From: Natronosporangium sp035305625
GTDB taxonomy: Bacteria; Actinomycetota; Actinomycetes; Mycobacteriales; Micromonosporaceae
NCBI GenBank assembly: GCA_963809545.1
Contig: CAWEKD010000009.1
Location: 248,001-312,000, forward strand
Direction of reading: 5' to 3'
Length of the DNA stretch: 64,000 nt
The first letter of the stretch is position 1. Each line of letters begins with the position of its first letter. Positions 35,049-43,312 of this stretch are shown piece by piece. Position numbers and translations under genes: made by a program. Below the pieces are notes generated by a model, which saw nothing but the letters and a program-made list of their open reading frames with translations, was not told the origin of the DNA and searched no databases.

Positions 35049-36027
35049 GCCGCTGCCTCAACAACAGGAAGATGAACACCACCGCGCCGACCAGCCCGAG
35101 CACCATCGCGATCGGCACCTCGAACGGCATCCGGACGACCCGGCCGATGATGTCGCAGGTCACGGTCAGCCCCACTCCGCCCACACACACCCAGGGCAGG
35201 TTGGAGCGCAGGTTGTCCCCCCGCGCCAGGGACACCACGTTCGGCACGACCAGCCCGAGGAACGGCAGCATGCCCACCACCACGGTGGTGACCCCGGTGG
35301 CCAACGCCACCAGGCTGGTGCCGAAGAACACCACCAGGTGGTAGCGCACCCCGACGCTGGTAGCGACCTCCTCCCCCAGCCCGGCGATGGTGAACCGGTC
35401 CGCCGCCACGTACGCGAGGGCGACGATCACAGCGACCAGCCACAGGATCTCGTACCGGCCGCGGACCACCCCGGTGAAGCTGCCCATGAACCAGGTGCCG
35501 AGCATCTGCAGCAGGTTGGTGGACACCGCCAGGTAGGTGGTGAAGGCGGAGACCACCGCCCCGAGCATGATGCCGATCAGCGGCACGACCAGTGACGAAC
35601 GCAACGCCACCCGCCGCAGAATGGCCAGAAAGATCATGGTGCCGACGAACGCGGCCAGGCTCGCCGTGACCATCTTGGTGGCGATGTTCGCCCCCGGAGC
35701 GATCAGGACCGTGAGCAGCAGTCCCAGCGCGGCCCATTCGGTGGTACCGGTGGTGGTCGGCTCCACGAACCGGTTCCGGGTGAGCATCTGCATGATCAGG
35801 CCGGACACGCTCATCGCGCACCCGGCCAGCACCAGGGCTACGGTACGGGGCACCCGCGAGATGAAAAACATCTCGGTGCCGAACTCTTTCTCAGTGATGT
35901 CGTAGGCGCCGACGAACAGCGAGAGCACCATCAGGCCGGCGACCACGGCGATGGCCACCGGCAGGGCGAACCGGTGGCTAGCCCGGGTGCGGCTTCCGCT
36001 CGGAGGGCGGGTCGTCGTAGCAGTCAC
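35038..36027 (-). CDS. Iron-siderophore ABC transporter permease (first)
   Basis: 329 residues from GTG 36025-36027 (GGGAGCACC before it); an in-frame extension to 36195 would run into the binding-protein gene. FecCD-type permease with 'VPRTVALVLAGCAMSVSGLI', 'RNRFVEPTTTGTTEWAALGL' and the coupling loop 'FLGLVVPNVVSLARGDNL'. Pairs with the following permease as CeuB/VctD-type subunit. Confidence 0.92.
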   Translation of the reverse strand: MTATTTRPPSGSRTRASHRFALPVAIAVVAGLMVLSLFVGAYDITEKEFGTEMFFISRVPRTVALVLAGCAMSVSGLIMQMLTRNRFVEPTTTGTTEWAALGLLLTVLIAPGANIATKMVTASLAAFVGTMIFLAILRRVALRSSLVVPLIGIMLGAVVSAFTTYLAVSTNLLQMLGTWFMGSFTGVVRGRYEILWLVAVIVALAYVAADRFTIAGLGEEVATSVGVRYHLVVFFGTSLVALATGVTTVVVGMLPFLGLVVPNVVSLARGDNLRSNLPWVCVGGVGLTVTCDIIGRVVRMPFEVPIAMVLGLVGAVVFIFLLLRQRRDA

Positions 36028-36085
36028 GGTGCTCCCATCTGGTGGCCGGGTGCCGGGCGGCGCTCGCCCGGCACCCGGTGTTCGG

Positions 36086-37066
36086 TCAGCTGGCCGCGGC
36101 GAACGCGTCCGCCACCGAGCGATACAGCGTGGTGTACGCCTGGATGCTCTCGTCCAGGTAGAAGGTCGGCTCGAGGTAGATGATCTGGCCCTCACGGACC
36201 GCGGTCACGTTCTTGAGCGCCTCCGACTCCTCAATCAGCTGGGCGGCGGCGACGTAGCCCTCCGGCAGCAGGGCCGCGTCCCGATCCAGCACGATCAGCC
36301 AGTCCGGGTTGGCGGCGGCGATCGCCTCCACGCTGATTTCGTCACCGTGGGCGACGTCCTCAGCTTCCCGCTCGATCGCGGGGGTGAGCTCCAGGCTGGG
36401 GAAGACGTGCCCCACGCCCCGAGCAGATCCCGGGGCCACGTAGGCGATGGTGTTGCCGGAGGTGATCAGCCCGACCACGGTGTCGTCCTCGTTGTACGCC
36501 TCCCGGGCCGCCTCGACCGCCTGGTCGAACTCGTCGATCAGCGCCTGCGCCTCGGCTTCCTTGCCGAAGATCTTCCCGAGGGTGCTGATCTGCCGCTTGA
36601 GCTCCGCCGTGTGGTCGTGACCATCCCGCGGGGTGAGCTCGATCGTGGTCGGCACCAGCGCCTTGATGTCCTCGTAGTGGCTGGCGAAACGCAGTCCGCC
36701 GATGACCAGGTCCGGCTCAGCTTCGACGATCACCTCAAGGTTGGGCTCACGGTGGTTACCGACGTCGAGGACATCCGGGTTGTCGGTGTACTCCGGCCAG
36801 AGGTTACCCATCACGCCCTTGGGAGCGGCCACCAGCGGAATCCCCCAGTCGCTGAGGGTCTGGAAGACCGTGTTGTCGAGAGCCACCACCCGCTGCGGAT
36901 TGACCGGAACCTCGATCTGCCCGTGGTTGTCTTCGATGACGATGGTGGCAACGGTGGTGCTTTCCTCACTGACGCCCGTCTCGCTAGTGCACGCGGAGAG
37001 CAGTGCCCCGATGAGCGCCACCGCACCAAGGGCAGCGACTCGGCGGAGCCTAGCCGGTCGTTTCAC
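36086..37066 (-). CDS. Siderophore-binding lipoprotein
   Basis: About 326 residues with a lipoprotein signal ('VAALGAVALIGALLSACTSE', lipobox LSAC). The mature part is a FepB/FatB-type periplasmic-binding fold: 'VPVNPQRVVALDNTVFQTLS', 'VIVEAEPDLVIGGLRFASHY', 'PDWLIVLDRDAALLPEGYVA'. GTG 37064-37066, 6 bases after GGGAG, is a better start than ATG 37070-37072, which abuts the ribosome binding site. First gene of the uptake operon, under the two iron boxes. Confidence 0.92.
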   Translation of the reverse strand: MKRPARLRRVAALGAVALIGALLSACTSETGVSEESTTVATIVIEDNHGQIEVPVNPQRVVALDNTVFQTLSDWGIPLVAAPKGVMGNLWPEYTDNPDVLDVGNHREPNLEVIVEAEPDLVIGGLRFASHYEDIKALVPTTIELTPRDGHDHTAELKRQISTLGKIFGKEAEAQALIDEFDQAVEAAREAYNEDDTVVGLITSGNTIAYVAPGSARGVGHVFPSLELTPAIEREAEDVAHGDEISVEAIAAANPDWLIVLDRDAALLPEGYVAAAQLIEESEALKNVTAVREGQIIYLEPTFYLDESIQAYTTLYRSVADAFAAAS

Positions 37067-37132
37067 GAACATCTCCCATCAGGTGAAGGTCCGAGCCGGT
37101 CCCGTACCTGGGTGGCACGAGCCGGAGCTTAG

Positions 37133-37151
37133 TTAGGTCAGGCTAACCTGA
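37133..37151. promoter_or_regulatory. Iron box 1 (IdeR/DmdR1-type operator)
   Basis: TTAGGTCAGGCTAACCTGA matches the actinobacterial consensus TTAGGTTAGGCTAACCTAA at 17 of 19 positions. It lies between the divergent uptake operon and the siderophore-interacting protein gene, so both should be repressed by the ferrous-iron-bound regulator. Confidence 0.85.
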
Positions 37152-37152
37152 G

Positions 37153-37171
37153 CGAGGTTAGGGTAACCTAA
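37153..37171. promoter_or_regulatory. Iron box 2 (IdeR/DmdR1-type operator)
   Basis: CGAGGTTAGGGTAACCTAA matches the same consensus at 16 of 19 positions and starts one base after box 1, giving a 20-base centre-to-centre spacing, about two helical turns, as expected for two dimers on one DNA face. Confidence 0.8.
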
Positions 37172-37200
37172 CTTCCCACAGAGGTACAGCCACCCCCTGG

Positions 37201-38007
37201 GTGACCCACACCGTGATGGAGATCGATCAGACTATGGCCTTCACCCTCACCAAAACCCGCAATGACCTGGTGTTTCGACGGGCGGCCCTAGCCGACCGCA
37301 CCTGGCTGACCGACCACTACCTGCGGGTACGACTGGTCGGTGAGGAGCTGCGAGGCTTCACCTCCCCGGGTGCTGATGATCACATCCGGGTCTTCTTCCC
37401 GCCACATGACCAGCCGTTCGCCTCGGTCGAGCAGCTGCGCGCGGCCCCTAGCCGGGAGTACACCCCGTTGACGTGGGACCCCGACGCGGGGGAGCTGGAG
37501 CTGGAGTTCGTGGGCCACGACGGGGACGGAGTCGGCGCGACCTGGGCCTGGCAGGCACCGATCGGTGCCCCGGTGGGGATCGGCGGCCCGCGGGGGTCGA
37601 CCGTGCTGCAGGGCCGACCGGACGTGTGGTTCCTCGCCGGCGACGAGACCGCGATCCCTGCGATCCGCCGCTTCCTCGCCCTAGCCGGCCCGCATGCCAC
37701 CGGCCGGGTGCTCATCGAAGTCCCGGAACCCGGCCGGGAAGTGCCGGTGGCCCACCCGTCTGGGGTGGAGCTGGAGTACGTCCATCGCAAGGACCTTCCC
37801 GCCGGCGAGGCGCTGATCGAGAGGCTCAACCAGTTCGGCACATCCGATCGGCCGACCGGGGACGTGTTCGTGTTCATCGCCGCGGAGCGCAGCGTGGTCA
37901 AGCCCGGCCGGGCACTGGCGCTCGACCGGTGGGGACTCGACCCCGACCAGACGATCATCAAGGGCTACTGGGCGCGGGGCAACGACACCTACCACGCTCC
38001 CCACTGA
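37201..38007 (+). CDS. Siderophore-interacting protein (FAD-binding ferric-siderophore reductase)
   Basis: 268 residues of the SIP/ViuB family: FAD-binding half with 'LRGFTSPGADDHIRVFFPP', 'SREYTPLTWDPDAGELELEF' (RxYT) and 'APIGAPVGIGGPRGS'; NAD(P)-binding half with 'DVWFLAGDETAIPAIRRFLA' and the family C-terminus 'IKGYWARGND'. It reduces the ferric siderophore in the cytoplasm to release iron. GTG 37201 is taken as start; ATG 37216 or 37234 are alternatives. Divergent from the uptake operon and sharing its iron boxes. Confidence 0.9.
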   Translation: MTHTVMEIDQTMAFTLTKTRNDLVFRRAALADRTWLTDHYLRVRLVGEELRGFTSPGADDHIRVFFPPHDQPFASVEQLRAAPSREYTPLTWDPDAGELELEFVGHDGDGVGATWAWQAPIGAPVGIGGPRGSTVLQGRPDVWFLAGDETAIPAIRRFLALAGPHATGRVLIEVPEPGREVPVAHPSGVELEYVHRKDLPAGEALIERLNQFGTSDRPTGDVFVFIAAERSVVKPGRALALDRWGLDPDQTIIKGYWARGNDTYHAPH

Positions 38008-38019
38008 CGCCTGCGGGAC

Positions 38020-38054
38020 CGTCCTTCCGCAGCCGCCTCAGCTGCGGAAGGACG
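38020..38054 (+). terminator. Terminator of the siderophore-interacting protein gene
   Basis: CGTCCTTCCGCAGC / GCTGCGGAAGGACG, 14-bp perfect stem, 7-base loop, beginning 13 bases after the stop codon. Confidence 0.75.
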
Positions 38055-38080
38055 TGAGCGCGCCCGCGTGCTACCTCGTA

Positions 38081-38317
38081 TCAGCTCTTGTCCAAGAGGT
38101 CGGCCACCAGGCTGGCGACCCCGACCAGGGTGCCGATGATGGCGGTCGCCAGCATCGTCAGGTGGTAAGCCGCCCCGTTCACCCAGTAACCATCCCGGTC
38201 GGCGTGTGGAGGTGGCGCGGGCAGAGCGCGGCTGCGGGAGTGGCAAATGATCGATAATGCCGATGGCCGCTTCGGGCTAGGCGAGCCGCGGCGGGGACCA
38301 CGTCCCACCGAGAACAT
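38081..38317 (-). CDS. Possible small membrane protein
   Basis: The frame's last 35 residues are convincing ('YHLTMLATAIIGTLVGVASL' then 'VADLLDKS'): a single membrane helix with a short charged tail. The first half is basic low-complexity and overlaps the S9 peptidase gene. The real start is probably internal (for example the GTG before 'NGAAYHL', about 38180). Unknown function. Confidence 0.4.
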   Translation of the reverse strand: MFSVGRGPRRGSPSPKRPSALSIICHSRSRALPAPPPHADRDGYWVNGAAYHLTMLATAIIGTLVGVASLVADLLDKS

Positions 38318-40289
38318 GCCAGTCCAGGAAGGCGAACACCGTCTCGTACCAGATCCGGGCGTTGTGCGGGGAGAGGATCCAGTGGTTCTCCCCTGTGAAC
38401 TCCAGGAACCGGTGCGGCAGCTCCGCCGGATCGCCGGCGTGCCGGCTCACCAAGTCCCAGAACGCCCGCAGCCCCTCCCCGTGCGGCACCCGGTAGTCAC
38501 GCTTGCCGTGAATGATCAGCATCGGGGTGGTGATCCGGTCGACGAACCGGTGCGGAGAGTTCTCGGCGTACCAGTCCGGATGCTCCTCCAGGGTGCCGAA
38601 CAGGCGGGTCTTCCACTCCGCCGCGTCGGTGGTGGCGTGCTGCTGGTCAGCCGCCCACAGCGCGGCGTGGCTGACGATTGCCTTGAACCGGTCGGTGTGC
38701 CCCGCCACCCAGTTGGTCATGTAGCCACCGAACGACGCCCCCAGGCAGGCGGTTCGGTCCGCGTCGATGTCGTCCCGAGCAACCACCACGTCCAGCAGGG
38801 CCTCGACGTCCCGCCACACCAGCGCCGCCCGGTGCGGCCAGGCCCGGCGGATCCACTCCTGGCCATAGCCGGTGGACAGCGCGGGGTCAGGTAGCAGCAC
38901 CGCCCAGCCCCGCGCGGCGGCGACCCACGGGCACCACCGCCACGACCAGGCGTTGAACGAGGTGAAGGGGCCACCGTGGATCCACTGCATCAGCGGCGCC
39001 GGCCGCGACGTGTCCTGCGGCAACACCAGCCAGCCGCGGACGGTGGCACCGTCCGAGACCGTCGCCGTCACCTCCACCAACCGACCCGGCAACTCCGGCC
39101 GCGGCGCCGGCGACGGCAGGTAGGCGGGGGTGCCGTCGGTGGCGTGAGTGTCCAACCGCACCGGCTGCGGCGGGCAGTCGATCGCCGACCGCAGCGCGTA
39201 GATGCTGTCGCCGTCGGGGCTCACCGACAGGTGGGAGTAGACGGCGTCCGAGACGATCCGACGGTACGTCCCGGTGGCGAGGTCGACCGCGATGATGGCG
39301 CCCCGCCCCTGCCGGTCACCGGCCACGTACAAGGTGGCGGAGTCTGGGGCCCACACGTACTCCGTGGGCGTCAGTTCCTCGGTCAGGTCGAACGACCGGT
39401 ACTCACCGCCGGCCAGATCGTGTACGCACACCGCCCACGTCCCCGGGGTGTGGTAGTCGCCGGCGTCCCTCCGGTGGGCCGCCACGAACCGGCCGTCGGG
39501 CGAGATGACCGGACGGGTGTGGTCGATCCCGGGTTCGTCGACGAGGGTGCGCCGCTCCCCGGTCGCGACGTCGATCGCCACCAGGGCGGTGTGGGTGCGG
39601 CCGTGCGGTTCCCGGACCGTCCACGTGGACACCACCGTCGCCCCGCCCGGCGACAGGTCGTAGCTCGCCTCCACCAAGGCCGGCCCTGCGTCCGGGGTCA
39701 GATCCCGCAGGGGGCCGGGGTCGTCGACCCAGCCCACCAGCAGCCGCGGAAAGTCCGGGCCGAGCTCGTGATCCCAGTACCGGACCGGGAACCCGTCATG
39801 CAGGATCGCACTAACCTTTGACTCCTTGCGATCCTTCCGCCACTGCCGGTCACCCTCCTCGTCCGTGCCGGGCAGCCGGGAGGTGGTCACCACGTACCCC
39901 GAGGATGCGTAGGCCCCTACCGGTTGCGACAGGCCACCGGGGCTGGTCGCGATCCGGGCGGCCTCCCCCTGCCGCGGCAGCCGCCACAGCGCCGGCTCCT
40001 CCGGCTTCTCCCCGTCCGGCCCGGGGCGCTTGGAGGTGAACAGCAGCGAGCCGTCTCCGGCGAACGCCGGCTCCGACTCCCCCGGCTCCGAGTGGGTGAG
40101 CCGACGCGGCTCGGCGACCCCGGCCGGGTCGATCTCCCACAGTGAGGTCTGGTAGCGGGCCCCGTCGGGCGCCACCTGCTGGAGGGAAGCGACGAGTCGG
40201 CCACCGTCCGGCGCGAGCACCAGCCCGGTCAGGCGAGGGATCGAGACGAAGTCGCGAAGGTCGTGGAACGGAGTCGAAGGGGTGGACAC
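38277..40289 (-). CDS. S9-family prolyl oligopeptidase-like serine peptidase
   Basis: About 670 residues. The N-terminal beta-propeller (about 20-390) shows WD/PD40-like repeats ('TRPVISPDGRFVAAHRRD', 'SHLSVSPDGDSIYALRS'). The C-terminal alpha/beta hydrolase has the nucleophile 'CLGASFGGYMTNWVAGHTD' (Ser about 540), Asp in 'MLIIHGKRDYRVP' and His in 'FTGENHWIL'. It cleaves short peptides, probably in the cytoplasm, as no signal peptide is present. GTG 40287-40289 is preferred over GTG 40316 because homologues start close to 'STPFHDLRDFVSIPRL'. Confidence 0.92.
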   Translation of the reverse strand: MSTPSTPFHDLRDFVSIPRLTGLVLAPDGGRLVASLQQVAPDGARYQTSLWEIDPAGVAEPRRLTHSEPGESEPAFAGDGSLLFTSKRPGPDGEKPEEPALWRLPRQGEAARIATSPGGLSQPVGAYASSGYVVTTSRLPGTDEEGDRQWRKDRKESKVSAILHDGFPVRYWDHELGPDFPRLLVGWVDDPGPLRDLTPDAGPALVEASYDLSPGGATVVSTWTVREPHGRTHTALVAIDVATGERRTLVDEPGIDHTRPVISPDGRFVAAHRRDAGDYHTPGTWAVCVHDLAGGEYRSFDLTEELTPTEYVWAPDSATLYVAGDRQGRGAIIAVDLATGTYRRIVSDAVYSHLSVSPDGDSIYALRSAIDCPPQPVRLDTHATDGTPAYLPSPAPRPELPGRLVEVTATVSDGATVRGWLVLPQDTSRPAPLMQWIHGGPFTSFNAWSWRWCPWVAAARGWAVLLPDPALSTGYGQEWIRRAWPHRAALVWRDVEALLDVVVARDDIDADRTACLGASFGGYMTNWVAGHTDRFKAIVSHAALWAADQQHATTDAAEWKTRLFGTLEEHPDWYAENSPHRFVDRITTPMLIIHGKRDYRVPHGEGLRAFWDLVSRHAGDPAELPHRFLEFTGENHWILSPHNARIWYETVFAFLDWHVLGGTWSPPRLA

Positions 40290-40344
40290 GAGAAGAAGCC
40301 TACCGAGTCGTGCCACATCATGATCGTCACGCCCGAGACGCTGG

Positions 40345-40722
40345 CTACTCCGACGCCGGGGCTATCCGTCGCAGCGCTTCCGCCAGCGCCTCCGGGGTCC
40401 GGACGACCGCCGCGGAGCCGTCGTCGAACAGCAGGATCGGGCGCTGGATGAGCTCCGGTGACTCCACCATCGCCTCGATCCACCGGCGCTCCGCCCCCGA
40501 CTCCCGGGGCCAGCTGTCCATGCCCCGCTGAACCGCGGCCGGCTCGCCGGTGCGGCACAGCTCCCAGGGAGCCATCCCGAGCCGGCGCAGCACCTCGGTG
40601 AGTTCCTCCACGGTGGGAGGATCCTCCAGGTAAGCCCGTAGCCTCACCGGTACACGCGCCTCAGCCAGGCTTGCCCGGGCTGCCGCACACTTTGAGCAGG
40701 ACGGGTTGTTCCACATCTCCAT
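40345..40722 (-). CDS. ArsC/Spx-family thioredoxin-fold protein
   Basis: 125 residues beginning 'MEMWNNPSCSKCAAARASL': the ArsC/Spx fold with a CSKC redox motif at 9-12. Further family features are 'RAYLEDPPTVEELTEVLRRL' and 'LIQRPILLFDDGSAAVVRTP' ('RPI'). It may be an arsenate reductase or a related thiol protein; no arsenic-resistance genes adjoin. Reads the same way as the S9 peptidase gene, 55 bases upstream of it. Confidence 0.88.
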   Translation of the reverse strand: MEMWNNPSCSKCAAARASLAEARVPVRLRAYLEDPPTVEELTEVLRRLGMAPWELCRTGEPAAVQRGMDSWPRESGAERRWIEAMVESPELIQRPILLFDDGSAAVVRTPEALAEALRRIAPASE

Positions 40723-40787
40723 ACGCCCATCCTCTCAACCGTTCCGCCCCCGGCGGTCCGGGCGGCGACCCAGACAGGAGGTTCACC

Positions 40788-41159
40788 ATGGGTTACCCCG
40801 CTACCCCACCCCACGACCGGCCCGACCAGCTGCAGCAGATCCAAAGTGGTCTGATGGAAGGCGAACGGATCCTCGCGGTCTATGACGCGATCGGGGTCGG
40901 CACCGGTTTCATCGGACTCACCGATCGGCGGGTCATCCTCCAGGACACGTCCTTCGTCGGCAAAAAGGTCGCGATCACCAGCATCCCGTACTCGAGGATC
41001 ACCAGCGTCAGCGTGGTGAGCAACAAGTCCTGGGCGGGCTCATTCTTCTCCACCGGCTCGATCGCCATCCATGTCGGTCCCCGCACCTACGAGGTGGACT
41101 TCCGAGGGACGGAGAAGAGCCAGTACGTCCACAACCTGATCCTGCACTACATCACCTGA
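40788..41159 (+). CDS. Bacterial PH-domain protein
   Basis: 123 residues consisting almost entirely of a bPH domain: 'LMEGERILAVYDAIGVGTGF', 'IGLTDRRVILQDTSFVGKKV', 'AITSIPYSRITSVSVVSNKS' and 'IAIHVGPRTYEVDFRGTEKS'. ATG 40788 has a consensus AGGAGG about 7 bases upstream. Such proteins are cytoplasmic, of unknown partner. Convergent with the Smr gene, 11 bases apart. Confidence 0.88.
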   Translation: MGYPATPPHDRPDQLQQIQSGLMEGERILAVYDAIGVGTGFIGLTDRRVILQDTSFVGKKVAITSIPYSRITSVSVVSNKSWAGSFFSTGSIAIHVGPRTYEVDFRGTEKSQYVHNLILHYIT

Positions 41160-41170
41160 CCGGTGCCGGT

Positions 41171-41425
41171 TTACTTCCACCGGAAGTGGACGAACAGCCG
41201 CCCGAAGTTCTTCGAGTCCTTCTCCACGCGGTGGTAGAGGGCCTTGATTTCCTTCTGCGCCAGAAACCGCAGTACCCGCTTCTTCAGTTGTCCGGAGCCC
41301 TTACCCGGGATGATCTCGACCATCGGTGCCCGGATCCGCACCGCCTCATGGATGATTTCCCGCAACGCCCGGTCGATCTCGGCACCCCGGTTGTACACGT
41401 CGTGCAGATCCAGCTTCAGTTTCAC
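41171..41425 (-). CDS. Stand-alone Smr (MutS2 C-terminal-like) domain protein
   Basis: 84 residues from GTG 41423-41425 (GGGGG 5 bases upstream). 'KLKLDLHDVYNRGAEIDRAL' holds the LDLH motif and 'VEIIPGKGSGQLKKRVLRFL' the GxGSG-type motif (usually TGKGSG/HGKG) of Smr nicking nucleases or RNA-cleaving domains. The domain occupies the whole protein. Possible role in RNA or DNA surveillance. Confidence 0.85.
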   Translation of the reverse strand: MKLKLDLHDVYNRGAEIDRALREIIHEAVRIRAPMVEIIPGKGSGQLKKRVLRFLAQKEIKALYHRVEKDSKNFGRLFVHFRWK

Positions 41426-41428
41426 GCC

Positions 41429-41760
41429 CCCACTATGCCTGCCCGTCGACAGGGGGAGCCGCGACAAGCAAGGCTGAACCCGCCTCGACCGCCGCCCCTC
41501 GCGGTCAGCGGGCAGCGTGGCGGAGGCGGCGAGGTGCGGCCCGGCCACGGTGCTGACTACCCGACCTGCACCCTATCGCTCTGATGTAGATGAATCATCC
41601 CGTTTGGGGTCCACACTCTCCTGCGCCCACCCTGATGACCGCTTCACCGCTGAAAGACCTGGGGCGGAGTGTCGCATGTGCAGGAACATCCACACGACGT
41701 GGCAGCGGGTAGCCCACGAGCCGGGCCGGAATCATTCCGGTTGGCGCTCAGATACGAACT
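41429..41760. other. Gene-free stretch
   Basis: Between the Smr gene and the tRNA-cluster terminator I find no coherent coding frame, RNA or repeat. Confidence 0.4.
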
Positions 41761-41790
41761 AAGGCCATCTCTGTGTGGCGAGATGGCCTT
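41761..41790 (-). terminator. Terminator of the tRNA cluster
   Basis: AAGGCCATCTC / GAGATGGCCTT, 11-bp perfect stem with an 8-base loop, 9 bases beyond the 3' end of tRNA-Val on the minus strand. Confidence 0.75.
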
Positions 41791-41799
41791 TGGCATGCG

Positions 41800-41871
41800 T
41801 GGGCGGTACTGGGATCGAACCAGTGACCTCTTCCGTGTCAAGGAAGCGCGCTCCCGCTGCGCCAACCGCCC
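41800..41871 (-). tRNA. tRNA-Val (anticodon GAC)
   Basis: 72-base cloverleaf on the minus strand: acceptor GGGCGGT/ACCGCCC, anticodon arm CTTCC-TTGACAC-GGAAG with GAC, T-arm CTGG-TTCGATC-CCAG. No encoded CCA. Last of three tRNAs in the cluster. Confidence 0.95.
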
Positions 41872-41911
41872 GGCAACTCCACCGCGTGCGCCCACGCCAT
41901 GGAATGGATTG

Positions 41912-41982
41912 AGGTGGGGACGGGATTTGAACCCGCGTACACGGCTTTGCAGGCCGTTGCCTCGCCTCTCGGCCACCCCACC
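41912..41982 (-). tRNA. tRNA-Cys (anticodon GCA)
   Basis: 71-base cloverleaf on the minus strand: acceptor GGTGGGG/CCCCACC, anticodon loop CTGCAAA with GCA, T-arm CGGG-TTCAAAT-CCCG. Middle of the cluster. Confidence 0.95.
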
Positions 41983-42018
41983 GAGGTCGAGGCCTCGGTC
42001 GCCTCGGCAGCCTCTCCG

Positions 42019-42091
42019 AGCGGGCGACGGGGATCGAACCCGCGACCTTCACCTTGGCAAGGTGACGCGCTACCAACTGCGCTACGCCCGC
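42019..42091 (-). tRNA. tRNA-Gly (anticodon GCC)
   Basis: 73-base cloverleaf on the minus strand: acceptor GCGGGCG/CGCCCGC, anticodon arm CACCT-TGCCAAG-GTG with GCC, T-arm CGGG-TTCGATC-CCCG. First of the cluster. Confidence 0.95.
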
Positions 42092-42176
42092 GTGGTGTTC
42101 CGGTTTCCCGGTTACCGAATGAGAACTTTAGCCGAGCCTCCTCGAGAACGCCAACCGGGGGGTGGGTTCTGGCGCG

Positions 42177-43268
42177 TCACCGCGCCACCGGCACCGGATC
42201 CGGGCCCTCCGTCAGCCCCGTGCACCCGCGCAGCTCCTCGTACTTTTGCAGGATCCTGTCCGCTTCCTCCCCGTCTACCGGGATCGGCTGACCGGTCTCG
42301 CGGGAGATCACCGCCGGACGGAACTCCACCGACTCGATCTGCGCCCCCTGCAGGGTCACCCACAGCACCCCGGTGTCGTTGCTGAACCGGTCGTCCCGCC
42401 ACCACAAGAAGTTGCCCAGCCCGTACTGCACGTACGTGCTCCCCAACCAGCCCCCGCCCAGCAACAGGTGAGCGTGCGTGCCGACCACCAGATCCGCCCC
42501 GGCCTCGGCCAGGGCCTCTGCGTAGTCCCGCATCTCCGGCACCGGGCACTCGTTGCCCTCCTGCCCCCAGTGCAGGTAGACCACCACCACGTCGGCCGCC
42601 TCCCGCGCGGCGCGCACCGCCGCCAGCGACCGCTCCGTGTCCATGGCGTACGCGATCCCGGACCGGTCGTCCCCGGCCGCCCAGGACTCCCACAACTCGT
42701 ACACCTGACTGAACCCGAGGAACGCGATCCGCACCCCGTGCACCTCGGCGACCCAGGGGGCGTACGCGGCGGCGGCGTCCTCCCCCGCCCCCACCACCGC
42801 CACCCCCGCGGCCTCGGCGTGCGCCAGGGTGTCGGCCAACCCCTCCCGGCCGTAGTCCAGGGCGTGGTTGTTGGCCAGCGACACCAGGTCGATCCCGGCC
42901 GCCCGGATCGCCTGGTACGTCTCCGGCGGCGCGCGGAAGGTGAACGCCTTCGGCTCCGGGACACCCCCGGTGGTCACCGCCGTCTCGAGGTTCACCATCG
43001 CCACATCCGCGGCGGTGAACAGCTCCGCCACCGGCCCGAACGCGGTGTCCGGGTCCGCCAGCAGCGCCCCGGTCCGGTTCGGTACCCCGCCGTCGAAATC
43101 CACGAAGTGGACGTCGCCGGCGAACGCCAGCTCGATCACCGGCAGCGCGGTCGGGCTGGGCGACCCGGTCGGGGACTCCTCCGGCGGGTGCCAGCGCGGC
43201 GGATCGGCGGACGTACAACCGGCCAGCAGCAGCACCAGCAGGGCGGACACCAGACGGGGGGTTCTCAT
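42177..43268 (-). CDS. CapA-family lipoprotein (poly-gamma-glutamate capsule type)
   Basis: 363 residues with a lipoprotein signal ('LVSALLVLLLAGCTSADPPR', lipobox LAGC) and a calcineurin-like PGA_cap domain: 'LAFAGDVHF', 'AMVNLETAVT', 'LVSLANNHALDYGREGL', 'VVVYLHWGQEGNECPVP', 'LVVGTHAHLLLGG' and 'VQYGLGNFLWW'. These supply the metal ligands (Asp, His, Asn). CapA proteins act at the cell surface in capsule polymer handling, but no capB/C genes are near, so a different phosphoesterase role is possible. Confidence 0.92.
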   Translation of the reverse strand: MRTPRLVSALLVLLLAGCTSADPPRWHPPEESPTGSPSPTALPVIELAFAGDVHFVDFDGGVPNRTGALLADPDTAFGPVAELFTAADVAMVNLETAVTTGGVPEPKAFTFRAPPETYQAIRAAGIDLVSLANNHALDYGREGLADTLAHAEAAGVAVVGAGEDAAAAYAPWVAEVHGVRIAFLGFSQVYELWESWAAGDDRSGIAYAMDTERSLAAVRAAREAADVVVVYLHWGQEGNECPVPEMRDYAEALAEAGADLVVGTHAHLLLGGGWLGSTYVQYGLGNFLWWRDDRFSNDTGVLWVTLQGAQIESVEFRPAVISRETGQPIPVDGEEADRILQKYEELRGCTGLTEGPDPVPVAR

Positions 43269-43312
43269 ACCGCCGCACCCTACCGAGGGCCGAACCCGGT
43301 TAGCCTGACCGG

